Source: Sphingobacteriaceae bacterium
GTDB lineage: Bacteria > Bacteroidota > Bacteroidia > B-17B0 > Aurantibacillaceae
Reading direction: 5' to 3'
NCBI GenBank assembly: GCA_016715905.1
Contig: JADJXI010000017.1
Location: 124,001 to 188,000, forward strand
Length of the DNA: 64,000 nt
This document shows positions 51,280-61,000 of this stretch, piece after piece. The notes beneath the pieces were generated by a model. It was not told where the DNA came from. It saw only the letters and a list, made by a program, of their open reading frames with translations, and searched no databases. Position 1 is the first letter of the stretch. Every line of letters starts with the position of its first letter. Made by a program: the position numbers and the translations under genes.

Positions 51280-51819
51280 ATGCCCAATTATTTATATCAA
51301 GATAACTTACAAAGCGAAAGACTTCTCACTCGCAAATTAATTTCAGAGGATTTCGAAAGTTGGGCAAATTTTTTCAGAGATAAAGAAGCCATGGAACATT
51401 TTCCCTATGCCGGTGAACTTAGTGAAGAAGAGCGCGCTAAACTTTGGATTGAGAAACAACTCAAACGCTATGAAAATCAACAATTCGGATTACAAGCTTT
51501 AGTTGATAAAAAAACGAATGCCTTTGTTGGACAATGTGGTTTACTTTTACAAACCGTGGATGAACAAAGCGAAATTGAAGTCGGCTATCACATTTTTAAA
51601 AAATACTGGGGGCAAGGGTTTGCTCCTGAGGCAGCCAAACTATTTATCAATTTTGCATTTGAGCATCAACTTACACAGTCCGTGATTTCCATTATAAATG
51701 TGAACAACTTAAAATCACAGCGCGTTGCAGAAAAAAACGGATTGAGCCGAGAAAAACAAACAACTTGGTCGGGTATGGACGTTTTTATTTATCGTATTCA
51801 TGAAATTCATATACTATAA
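51280..51819 (+). CDS. GNAT-family N-acetyltransferase (RimJ/RimL-like)
   Basis: 179 residues with the GNAT fold of the RimJ/RimL group: SERLLTRKLISEDFESWANF at the start, EIEVGYHIFKKYWGQGFAPE (motif A with the acetyl-CoA pyrophosphate loop) and SIINVNNLKSQRVAEKNGLS (motif B). It should transfer an acetyl group to an amine on a protein N-terminus, small molecule or drug; the substrate cannot be predicted. It follows the YrdB-family gene by five bases. Confidence 0.85.
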   Translation: MPNYLYQDNLQSERLLTRKLISEDFESWANFFRDKEAMEHFPYAGELSEEERAKLWIEKQLKRYENQQFGLQALVDKKTNAFVGQCGLLLQTVDEQSEIEVGYHIFKKYWGQGFAPEAAKLFINFAFEHQLTQSVISIINVNNLKSQRVAEKNGLSREKQTTWSGMDVFIYRIHEIHIL

Positions 51820-51919
51820 TAAGCAATATATAATGTAGTGTAATTTTTAAATGGGCATTCAAATAAAATAATTTACACATAAACCAACGGAATAGCTTTA
51901 CTTTTCGTATTAACTCTAA

Positions 51920-52723
51920 ATGAAATTCAAATTAAAATCTTTTATAACCTTAATTTCTTTCCTGTTTATTTTGTCTGATTTAAAAGGTGCTGACACTTTA
52001 AGGAGTAAATTACAAAGAATTAAAATAGGTGCTTCTTATAATTATGCGCCTTTTCAGAATATGCAATACAGCGAAATGGAAGTTAAGTATCATTTTGGTT
52101 CAGTTTCTCAAATTGATTGTCATTTTAGTTACTTGATTAATGCTTATAAAATTCCAAAAAAAAATAAAATATTTGTCGGAATTTCTTTGGGAACACTTTT
52201 TTTGCCATTAGAAAGTTATATTTCCGATTTTAAAGGTCCAGGACAAGTCAGTGCAATAAGTTATATTTTTTTATCGGATTCGTTTAAAACTAACCTCAAA
52301 ACTTTAAACTTGGGGGCACATTTGGAACATGTGTGTGAATGGGACAGATTTTTCTTTGCGAATTCTATTTCATTGAAAATTTCTAGCCATTTAGGAAAAT
52401 CATACTCTACTAGTTACACTCAAACTGAAATATATTATAGTTATTTACAAGACCCAAGTTATATTACTCCGGAAAACCCAAATGGTTGGTATAGCATAAA
52501 GCATAGTAATTCACAAGAAATACAAGAAACTTATAGAATAAATTCAACCCTAAACTTTTCTTATTCTACCTCAATTGGAATTAAATTAAATTCAATACAA
52601 ATGAGTTTACAATTATCTTATATAAATTTTAACAATAAAATAAAAATTGACAATTTAAATAAATTTATTGCTGGCAAAAAACATTTGGGGTTCGCCGGGT
52701 TAAATATTTGTTATTTGTTTTAG
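51920..52723 (+). CDS. hypothetical outer-membrane beta-barrel protein
   Basis: 267 residues with a signal peptide (ITLISFLFILSDLKGAD). Alternating polar/hydrophobic strands follow throughout (IKIGASYNYAPF, KIFVGISLGTLFL, SLQLSYINFNN), ending in an aromatic residue (GLNICYLF), as outer-membrane barrels do. No family name can be given. It stands alone, convergent with the T9SS gene at 52759. Confidence 0.6.
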   Translation: MKFKLKSFITLISFLFILSDLKGADTLRSKLQRIKIGASYNYAPFQNMQYSEMEVKYHFGSVSQIDCHFSYLINAYKIPKKNKIFVGISLGTLFLPLESYISDFKGPGQVSAISYIFLSDSFKTNLKTLNLGAHLEHVCEWDRFFFANSISLKISSHLGKSYSTSYTQTEIYYSYLQDPSYITPENPNGWYSIKHSNSQEIQETYRINSTLNFSYSTSIGIKLNSIQMSLQLSYINFNNKIKIDNLNKFIAGKKHLGFAGLNICYLF

Positions 52724-52758
52724 TACATCATTCACTTTTTTGAATGGGTGTGGCTAAT

Positions 52759-53874
52759 CTACTTCTCAATCACAATCCTCTTACTGCTTAAACTTCCGTT
52801 TATTTGTAAGCTGATTAAATAAATTCCATTGGGAACATCCAAATTTATAGGCATTTGATATTTACCGCTGTGCTGTTGTGCCGGTTCAACCAATGAGCTG
52901 ATTAATTTTCCTTGCAAATCAAGTACATCTACCCGAACATAACTTTGCTTTTTTAATTCGTAAGAAACAGTAAAATCTCCTTTGGCGGGATTCGGAAAAA
53001 CATTCCAACTATTTTCTACTTCAATGATATCGGCCTCTTCTACTCCAACATTCACATTCGTGCTATCAATAACTTCTTCCGTTACGGTATTCACAGCCAT
53101 TACTTCACCAAGTAATTCAATATACGTTTCTTCAATAGGTTCGGTGATAAGTAGTATAGAATCTTTAATGGGCTCAACAATTTCTACTTCCTTAATTTCC
53201 ACTTCCTTCTCAATAATTTCCGGTTGTTTTATTTTTCCTTTTATATATTTTTCTTCTTCAATAGGATTAATATTTTTGGTGCTATCCGCTAGTTGAGGCT
53301 CTTCATACACCACACGTAATCCACCCGCCACCATAGTAATATCTACATCACCTTTAATTGTTGGTGTACATTTTTCTTTCTCCTTCTTTTTTTCTTTTTC
53401 TTTTTCCTTTGGTAATGCCTCTACTTCGCCAACAACTCTTTTATTTTTATCATCCCCGGCAAACATTTCAAACGACTCAATCATTTTTCCCTGCACATCA
53501 TAACAAGCAAATAAATGACTGCCAAACGAAAGTAATAAAGCCAAGGCAAACAAGCGGGTGACGCTTATATTACGGGGAATTTCGTTCAAATTAATTCTCA
53601 AATTTAATGGCCTGTTAATTTGTGTAGATTTAAATCGTCCGCATACTTTCTGATCCTTATAATGCATCAGTATATCCTTAATTTCATCATCTGTTTTGTT
53701 CGAAAAGTCAAGCACAGATTTTTGACAAGACCCACAAAACTTTCCGTTTTCTTCAGGAGTCATTTTATTCCAGTCTTCGTGGCAAGGTTCAGGAATTCGG
53801 ATAATCATATTTTTATTTTCCATGGCTTTCATGTTTACTTTTATATTTAGATGTTGGGGTTTTGCATTTTCCAT
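52759..53874 (-). CDS. Cys-motif/membrane-segment protein with a C-terminal T9SS sorting domain
   Basis: 371 residues with an odd layout. Instead of an N-terminal signal peptide there is a Cys-containing domain (Cys31, CGSC at 47-50, Cys78; EPCHEDWNKMTPEENGKFCG), as found in short Bacteroidota metal-binding-like proteins. A single hydrophobic segment follows (about 105-124, VTRLFALALLLSFGSHLFAC). After it come a Lys/Glu-rich run (155-167), an acidic Glu/Ile/Val-rich linker, and a T9SS sorting domain (WNVFPNPAKGDFTVSYELKK to GIYLISLQINGSLSSKRIV). The start may be any of the Met codons up to residue 18. How the protein is exported is unclear. Confidence 0.75.
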   Translation of the reverse strand: MENAKPQHLNIKVNMKAMENKNMIIRIPEPCHEDWNKMTPEENGKFCGSCQKSVLDFSNKTDDEIKDILMHYKDQKVCGRFKSTQINRPLNLRINLNEIPRNISVTRLFALALLLSFGSHLFACYDVQGKMIESFEMFAGDDKNKRVVGEVEALPKEKEKEKKKEKEKCTPTIKGDVDITMVAGGLRVVYEEPQLADSTKNINPIEEEKYIKGKIKQPEIIEKEVEIKEVEIVEPIKDSILLITEPIEETYIELLGEVMAVNTVTEEVIDSTNVNVGVEEADIIEVENSWNVFPNPAKGDFTVSYELKKQSYVRVDVLDLQGKLISSLVEPAQQHSGKYQMPINLDVPNGIYLISLQINGSLSSKRIVIEK

Positions 53875-54011
53875 AAAAAATCATGATTTAAATATAAATA
53901 CCTGATTATTAGCTGATCAGCACTGTGATTTTTCTTCGGGTTTATTTAACAGAAGTTAAATCGAGCTATTTACAAAAAATTGAATAAATTAGTTTATTAA
54001 TAATTTTATAT

Positions 54012-54245
54012 ATGGAAGCATCAATAAACATGAGTGATTCACTCACACTAATTTTACCTATTATTATTCTTTTAGCTCTTTGGGAATTAACCTGGAAACT
54101 AATTGCCATGTGGAAGGCCGGTAGAAATAATCAATTGGGTTGGTTTATTTGTTTGGCTTTAATCAATACCGCCGGTATTTTGCCTATTATATATTTAGTA
54201 ATGCAAAAAAATGCAAGCCGAGCGCCCATTCAAGACAATTATTAG
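54012..54245 (+). CDS. DUF5652-like small membrane protein
   Basis: 77 residues with two membrane helices: ILPIIILLALWELTWKLIAM and LGWFICLALINTAGILPIIY, separated by a short basic loop (WKAGRNNQ). This is the pattern of the small DUF5652 family (phospholipase-D-nuclease-like N-terminal membrane proteins). The function is unknown. It is a single gene with AT-rich flanks. Confidence 0.7.
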   Translation: MEASINMSDSLTLILPIIILLALWELTWKLIAMWKAGRNNQLGWFICLALINTAGILPIIYLVMQKNASRAPIQDNY

Positions 54246-54376
54246 ACTAAAAATTGTTTTTATACAATAAGAACAAAAGATTTAACGTTTACCTGTTGGG
54301 TTACTTGTGAATTTGTTCTATTTTAGTAATACTATAAATACCCGTTTACACACACGGCGGTATAAATAAATACAAA

Positions 54377-55360
54377 ATGAAAAAGATTATTTTTTTCAGT
54401 TTACTTTTTCTGGTGTCTGTTGTCGGAAAATCACAAAATGTAGCGCTCAAAGACACCTTATACATGGTGGATGGTAAAAAAATTACCTGCAAAATCTATG
54501 AGATTAATGAATACGAAATGCGCTGTAGAATTGGTGACGAGAATGGTCCTATTTACACATTCGATAAATTTAAAGTAAGAAAATATATACTATCCGGAGG
54601 CTTTTCTGAAATCATACTTCCGGATGAGCTCTCTCTAGAACAAGAACACGCATCTATAATTAATAATCGTCAGGTAATAAAAATACATCCATTCAGTTCA
54701 GCACTTAATCACATAAGTTTTGCCTATGAAAAAGTAATAAGGGTAGGTATGAATCTGGATGTGCAGGCTGGATTTATTAATTCCTCAATTGTTGACTACG
54801 GAAGCACTTCAGTGCGTTTAAATATTGACGCTTACCATGTTGGTGCATATTTTAAACCCGGTTTGAAATTTTTTATTGGCCAAGACTATGCCATTAAAGG
54901 CATGCGATACGCTCATCCATTAAAGGGAACTTACATAAAACTTGATTTAGCTTACTCTTTTTTAAATTATCAGGATGTTTCAGCAAGAGTTTACAATTAT
55001 CAAAATAGTGGTGCATATACACAACCTACTTACTCTATTATCACAACGGACATAAACACTTATTCATATGGTGGATTTATAAATTTTGGTAGACAAGTAA
55101 TATTAGGCAATTTGTTAACCTTAGATTGTTTTGTTGGAATTGGATATTCCATGCAATCCTTTCGTTATACCAATTCAGAATTTAGCACTGCTCTTAATTC
55201 TTCCTCTTTCAATGCATTTTATGCTTATGGCGAAGGAAGAATGAACAATTATTACGGCTGGCTCAGAGTACCAGTGGTTGGCGTTTCATTTACGGGCGGA
55301 TTGCGATTAGGTTATATCATCCCTTCAAAAAAGAAAAGCACTAAAAGTATTAATCAGTAA
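54377..55360 (+). CDS. hypothetical outer-membrane protein
   Basis: 327 residues with a signal peptide (MKKIIFFSLLFLVSVVGKSQ). A small N-terminal beta domain (DTLYMVDGKKITCKIYEINE) resembles the start of other Bacteroidota envelope proteins of unknown role. After ~110 the sequence alternates like a transmembrane barrel (ISFAYEKVIRVGMNLDVQAG; YIKLDLAYSFLNYQ; SYGGFINFGRQVILGN; LDCFVGIGYSMQSF). No known family recognised. Confidence 0.6.
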   Translation: MKKIIFFSLLFLVSVVGKSQNVALKDTLYMVDGKKITCKIYEINEYEMRCRIGDENGPIYTFDKFKVRKYILSGGFSEIILPDELSLEQEHASIINNRQVIKIHPFSSALNHISFAYEKVIRVGMNLDVQAGFINSSIVDYGSTSVRLNIDAYHVGAYFKPGLKFFIGQDYAIKGMRYAHPLKGTYIKLDLAYSFLNYQDVSARVYNYQNSGAYTQPTYSIITTDINTYSYGGFINFGRQVILGNLLTLDCFVGIGYSMQSFRYTNSEFSTALNSSSFNAFYAYGEGRMNNYYGWLRVPVVGVSFTGGLRLGYIIPSKKKSTKSINQ

Positions 55361-55378
55361 ACACTTTAATTTTGTTTT

Positions 55379-55744
55379 GTGGAGAAAATTAATTCGGTAG
55401 ATGAATACATTCAACAATTTTCAGCAAATGTCCAAAATCAATTAAGTCTTATCCGCAACTTAATTAAAAAGTGTGCTCCGGACGCAGAAGAAAGTATTTC
55501 ATACGGTATGCCGGCTTATAAGCTTTGTAAAAAACCTTTGGTCTATTATGCAGCTTATGAAAATCACATCGGCTTCTACGCTACCCCTAGTGGCCATAGT
55601 GCATTTAAAGATGAAATGGCTAAATACAAACAAGGAAAGGGATCAGTTCAATTTGCTTTAAATGAAAAACTACCAGTTAGGTTAATAACGAAAATTATTA
55701 AATTCAGGGTTCAAGAAAACTTAAAAAAGCATGGAAAAAATTAA
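55379..55744 (+). CDS. DUF1801 (YdhG-like) protein
   Basis: 121 residues starting at GTG (MEKINSVDEYIQQFSANVQN). The DUF1801 core is clear: LIKKCAPDAEESISYGMPAY, HIGFYATPSGHSAFKDEMAK, then GKGSVQFALNEKLPVRLITK. These are small cytoplasmic proteins related to the frataxin/YjbR fold group; the function is unknown. The stop overlaps the start of the next gene by 14 bases, so the two are probably co-translated. Confidence 0.85.
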   Translation: MEKINSVDEYIQQFSANVQNQLSLIRNLIKKCAPDAEESISYGMPAYKLCKKPLVYYAAYENHIGFYATPSGHSAFKDEMAKYKQGKGSVQFALNEKLPVRLITKIIKFRVQENLKKHGKN

Positions 55745-56153
55745 AGTAAGTGCGCAAATTAATTCAGCTATAAAAAAGGTTTGGGAATATTACACCAATC
55801 CTAAACATATTGTGAATTGGAATTTTGCATCAGACGATTGGTGTTGCCCAAAATCGACTAACGACCTCAGAGTTGGCGGAAAACAAGTTTCGAGAATGGA
55901 GGCTAAAGATGGGAGCTTTGGTTTTGATTTTGAAGTGACTTATAATGAAGTGAAGCCGGAAGAAAAAATAACATACAGCATGGGTTCACAAATAGGTGAA
56001 GGCCGACAAGCCGAAGTATCTTTTAATTCTTTAGGAGATAAAACCAAATTGGAAGTAATATTTGATCCGGAAACCGAAAATCCGGCAGAGATGCAAAAAG
56101 AAGGTTGGCAATTGATTTTAAACAACTTTAAAAAATACACCGAGAATAACTAA
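55731..56153 (+). CDS. SRPBCC/AHSA1-like protein
   Basis: 140 residues with the START-like helix-grip fold of the AHSA1/CalC group: IKVSAQINSAIKKVWEYYTN, PKHIVNWNFASDDWCCP, GKQVSRMEAKDG and the C-terminal helix EGWQLILNNFKKYTE. Such proteins bind small hydrophobic ligands or act as Hsp90 co-factors; the role here is not known. The start at 55731 overlaps the DUF1801 gene, a pairing common in this phylum. Confidence 0.85.
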   Translation: MEKIKVSAQINSAIKKVWEYYTNPKHIVNWNFASDDWCCPKSTNDLRVGGKQVSRMEAKDGSFGFDFEVTYNEVKPEEKITYSMGSQIGEGRQAEVSFNSLGDKTKLEVIFDPETENPAEMQKEGWQLILNNFKKYTENN

Positions 56154-56156
56154 ACC

Positions 56157-56501
56157 TTATTTCCTTTTCTTCTTACTTGCTTTCGCTTCTGTGTTAAATT
56201 TTAAACAAAGACCAATCCAATGTTTAAAATCTTTGGCCGATTTCATTCCTTCTTCATTAACAAACACATAACCCTTCATGGGTTTTCCGGTAAATATCAT
56301 TTCATTACAACCTTTTTTTTCGAGTGCAGATTCGTAAGCATCCGGACCAATTCGACACATCATGTCATCTTTCACCACACCTACACACATCTTTCCATTC
56401 ACCATATAACATACACCACCAAACATGTATTTTTCTTCCACATTGGGTAAGTTTTGTAATTCTTCTCGGATTCGATTATTTAATTTTTCGTTAAACGCCA
56501 T
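56157..56501 (-). CDS. TfoX N-terminal-domain protein
   Basis: 114 residues corresponding to the N-terminal domain of TfoX/Sxy: EEKYMFGGVCYMVNGKMCVG, MMCRIGPDAYESALEKKGCN and KGYVFVNEEGMKSAKDFKHW. In gamma-proteobacteria TfoX regulates competence, but the stand-alone N-terminal domain has no established role. A basic tail (KASKKKRK) ends it. The ATG overlaps the stop of the TPR gene (TAATG), implying co-expression. Confidence 0.85.
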   Translation of the reverse strand: MAFNEKLNNRIREELQNLPNVEEKYMFGGVCYMVNGKMCVGVVKDDMMCRIGPDAYESALEKKGCNEMIFTGKPMKGYVFVNEEGMKSAKDFKHWIGLCLKFNTEAKASKKKRK

Positions 56502-57946
56502 TAATTAAAATTATCTAATTTTTTCCGGATAGTTTTTTCATTGGGCATTAAAGCTTGTTGTATGCGCTTGGCATAATGTATACTTTCAATAATTTCTTTT
56601 TGCTTTTCGTCTACCAATGCTTTTTGTTTTTCAATTATAGCTTTTTGCTTTTGTGTTATACGAAAACGATTATACATAAAAATTGAAAATACAGCAATTA
56701 GGCCAATGCCAAAATACAAAACCATACTTTGTGATTTCTGGTGATTGATTTCAGCCTCATACACTTTTTTCTCCTCTACCGCTTTAATGCTATCTTGAAC
56801 TACTTGTTTTTGAAAAGCATATTCAAAATCTTTTCGTAAAGCTGTACGCTTTGCGTTTTCACTATTCACGCTATCACTCATTTGCTTATGATAAACTTCC
56901 ATTTCGTAAGCCTTTTTATAATCACCTAATGCTGCGTAAATTTCTGTAAGACCATTACTAATACCCACCAATTCCGCAGGATATTTAAACTCCTCTGCCA
57001 TTTGAAAAGCTTTTAAGGTTACTTCCTTTGCTTTAAGATATTCCTTTTGGAGAAAATAAATATGGCCCATTGAGCCATAAATTCTTTCAATTCCCATTTT
57101 ATTATTCATCTCCTCTTGCAATTTCAATGCATCATTTAAATATTCAAGAGCACCTTTGAAATTACCTTTTGAAAGTTCTACATCTGAATAACGAGCGTAC
57201 ACGTTAGCAATCCCCGTTTTATTATTGAGTTTCTCATTTGCTTTAAGAGATCTGTCCCAATATTTCATGGCTTTTTCAGCTTCCTTTTTTTCCCAATACA
57301 GTCCCGCCACGTTAGCTAACATAATAGCAGCGCCAGCGTTATTATCATCGTGTTGTAAACTCAAACCTTTCTCTTGAAACTCAATTGCTTTATCTAAATC
57401 ACCTTGTTTACGATAGATAGATCCCAAATTATTGAATACCGCTCCTAATCCGTCAATGTATTTTGTTTTTTCCAAATAATGCAGGGCCTTGTGATAATAA
57501 TCCAATGCAACCGGAATATTTCCTTTATGATCATGCACATATCCTATATTCAAAAGTGTAGCACCTAGGATTGATTCATCATTTACACTTTTATTTAATT
57601 CCAGTACTTCTTCCCACATATTAATGGCTTTTAATCCATTTCCACTTTGCTGGGTAAGGAAAGCCATGTTATCAATTCCAACCATTAACGCTCTGGTAAT
57701 TCTGTTTTTTGTTGAATCATCCAACGCATTATTTTTAAGTTTTTCGCGGGTAAACAATAAAAGTTGATGTCCGTAGGTAGTATCGTTCTTCATCATACCC
57801 AACGCAAAAAGTTGGGTGAGTATTCTTGCATGAACCGTATCATGATTTTTTTGTGCTAATTGCTTTACTAAAACTTCTTCTGTTTGGGAAAACACCTGAA
57901 ATGGGCACAATAAAAATAAAATCAGAGCTATTGAAAAAAACTTCAT
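56501..57946 (-). CDS. TPR sensor protein ending where a SpoIIE-type phosphatase domain would start
   Basis: 481 residues: signal peptide (IALILFLLCPFQVFSQ), about seven tetratricopeptide repeats (~100-370; AVFNNLGSIYRKQGDLDKAI), a membrane helix (MVLYFGIGLIAVFSIFMYNR) and a coiled coil (KQKAIIEKQKALVDEKQKEI). It ends with SIHYAKRIQQALMPNEKTIR, the linker that in related Bacteroidota proteins leads into a PP2C/SpoIIE phosphatase. Here the frame stops ten residues later. It keeps the sensing part and has lost the output domain; its stop overlaps the TfoX-like start. Confidence 0.82.
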   Translation of the reverse strand: MKFFSIALILFLLCPFQVFSQTEEVLVKQLAQKNHDTVHARILTQLFALGMMKNDTTYGHQLLLFTREKLKNNALDDSTKNRITRALMVGIDNMAFLTQQSGNGLKAINMWEEVLELNKSVNDESILGATLLNIGYVHDHKGNIPVALDYYHKALHYLEKTKYIDGLGAVFNNLGSIYRKQGDLDKAIEFQEKGLSLQHDDNNAGAAIMLANVAGLYWEKKEAEKAMKYWDRSLKANEKLNNKTGIANVYARYSDVELSKGNFKGALEYLNDALKLQEEMNNKMGIERIYGSMGHIYFLQKEYLKAKEVTLKAFQMAEEFKYPAELVGISNGLTEIYAALGDYKKAYEMEVYHKQMSDSVNSENAKRTALRKDFEYAFQKQVVQDSIKAVEEKKVYEAEINHQKSQSMVLYFGIGLIAVFSIFMYNRFRITQKQKAIIEKQKALVDEKQKEIIESIHYAKRIQQALMPNEKTIRKKLDNFN

Positions 57947-58023
57947 ATACTTATTATTGAAGCAAGTTAAATCATAATTAGATGAAATACAAAGTCAATG
58001 ATTAATTTATATAAAAATTAATA

Positions 58024-61000
58024 TTAAGAATAACCCAAAGCCGGACCCAGCCACTTCTCAGCTTTTTCAAACGGAATATTTTTACGCTTTGCATAATCGG
58101 CAACCTGTTCTTTAGTAATTTTTCCAACACCAAAATAAGCAGCTTCTTCATGGGCAATATACAATCCGCTTACTGCGGCTGTAGGCACCATGGCCAAACT
58201 ATCGGTTAAAATAATTCCGGTATTTTTTTCTACATCAAGTAATTTCCAAATTGTCAATTTTTCCAAGTGATCGGGTTGTGCAGGATATCCGGGAGCGGGA
58301 CGAATGCCTTTGTATACCTCCTGAATTAATTCTTCGTTCGATAATTCTTCATTCTTACTATATCCCCAAATTTCCTTTCGTACTTTTTGATGTAAGCATT
58401 CGGCAAATGCCTCTGCTAATCGATCGGCAATGGCTTTTAACATAATAGCGCTATAATCATCGTGATCTTTTTCAAATGCCGCTACTCGTTCATCAATACC
58501 AAATCCGGTACTACAGGCAAATGCCCCTATATAATCAATAGCCTCGCCATTTGCGCCGCTTAATTTAGGTTTAACAAAATCAGCTAAGGCAATATTGGAT
58601 TGTCCGGCCGGTTTTTTAGTTTGCTGACGAATGGTGTGAAATGTGCAAATTTGTTTTTTGTTTTCTTCATCGTAAACAGCTATATCATCTTCATTCAATT
58701 GGTGTGCCGGATAAATACCCACCACCGCTTTAGCCCTTAACCATTTTTCTTTAATGACTTTTTGAAGCATAGCTTGTGCATCATCAAATAACTTTTGCGC
58801 TTCTTTGCCCCGGGTTGGATCTTTTAATATTTTTGGATAAGAACCTTTCATTTCCCAACTGTGAAAGAAAGGCGTCCAATCTATATAACTTGCCAATTCA
58901 TTCAAAGGGAAATCATCAAAAACAATATTTCCTTTTTTGATTGGCACAACCGGTTTAAACTCGTTCCAATTTATTTTGACCTTATTTTTTCTTGCTTCCT
59001 CCAAAGCAATAAATTTATTCTGACTTTGTGCATTTTTATTTTGCTCACGCACTCTTTCATAATCAGCATTTACTTCTTTCACATAAGCTTCTTTTAACTC
59101 TTTACTAATTAAATTACTAACTACAGGTACACTTCGGCTTGCATCATTTACATGCACCACCGGATGAGAATAATGAGGAGCTATTTTAACTGCAGTGTGC
59201 ACTTTAGAAGTAGTAGCCCCGCCAATCAATAAAGGAAGATTTAATTTTAATCTTTCCATTTCTTTAGCCACGTCAACCATTTCATCAAGTGAAGGTGTGA
59301 TTAATCCACTAAGTCCGATTACATCTACTTTATGTTTTTGAGCCTCTTCCAGAATTTTATCCTTGGAAACCATAACGCCTAAATCAATAATTTCAAAATT
59401 ATTACAGGCCATTACCACACCCACAATATTTTTACCGATATCGTGCACATCTCCTTTTACTGTGGCTAATAAAACTTTACCGTTATTTTTAGTAACATTA
59501 CCGCTTAACTTTTTCTCTGCTTCTAAATAGGGCAATAAATAAGCCACGGCTTTTTTCATTACCCTTGCGCTTTTTACTACCTGTGGTAAAAACATTTTCC
59601 CTGCACCAAACAAATCACCAACCACATTCATTCCATCCATTAGCGGCCCTTCGATAACTAAAAGGGTTTTATCATATTGCTTACGGCACTCTTCAATATC
59701 CTGCTCAATATAATCTGTAATACCTTTCACTAATGAATGGGTAAGTCTTTCCTGCACGCTTCCTTTTCTCCACTCTTCATTTTTTTCCTCTTTAACTTTA
59801 CCTGTTCCTTTTAAAGATTCGGCTTTTGTAATTAAGCGTTCGGTGGCATCGTCTCTTCTATTCAACAATACATCTTCCACCATTTCCAGTAATTCTTTCT
59901 CCACATCATCGTAAATCTGCAACATGGCCGGATTCACAATTCCCATGTCCATTCCGTTTTTAACAGCATGGTATAAAAATGCGGCATGAATGGCTTCGCG
60001 CACATGATCATTTCCTCTAAACGAAAAACTAACGTTACTCACTCCCCCGCTCACCTTGGCATGTGGCAAATTCTCTTTTATCCATTTGGTGGCGTTAAAA
60101 AAATCAAGGGCATTTAACCGATGTTCGTCCATGCCGGTTGCTACCGGGAAAATATTAGGATCAAATATAATATCCTGTGGAGGGAAATTTACTTTTTGAA
60201 CCAATATATCATAAGCGCGTTTACAAATATCAATTCTTCGCTGATAAGTGTCTGCCTGCCCCTGTTCATCAAAAGCCATAACAATAACTGCTGCTCCATA
60301 CTTTTTTATAAGGTTAGCCTGTTCAATAAATTTCGCTTCGCCTTCTTTTAAAGAAATAGAGTTTACAATTCCTTTCCCCTGAATACATTTTAGCCCTGCC
60401 TCAATCACATGCCATTTGCTGGAATCAATCATTATTGGCACCCTGGCTATATCCGGTTCTGATGCTATTAAATTTAAAAACGTGGTCATGGCACTAACGG
60501 CGTCGAGCATCCCTTCGTCCATATTAATATCAATAACCTGCGCTCCTCCTTCCACCTGATCTTTCGCCACTGCTAAGGCCTCTTCATATTTTCCGTCGAT
60601 AATGAGCTTCGCAAATTTTTTACTACCGGTTACGTTTGTTCTTTCACCTACATTCATGAAATTACTTTCAGGCCTTAAGGTTACCGGTTCCAAGCCACTT
60701 AAGTGCATTAATGAATCGGCTTTAGGTTTTTTACGGGGCTTTACCTCTTTTGCCAAGTCTGCTATTTTTTTAATATGCTCTGGTGTTGTTCCGCAACATC
60801 CTCCAACTATATTTAAAAATCCTGCTTTTAAAAAATCTTCAATTTGATGTCCCATTTCGTGAGCATCCTGATCATATTCTCCAAATTGATTGGGTAATCC
60901 TGCATTGGGATAAGCTGAAACATAAAAAGGGGCCTTATTGGATAATTCCTCCAAATACGGCCGCATATCTTTTGCTCCCAATGCGCAGTTTAATCCTACA

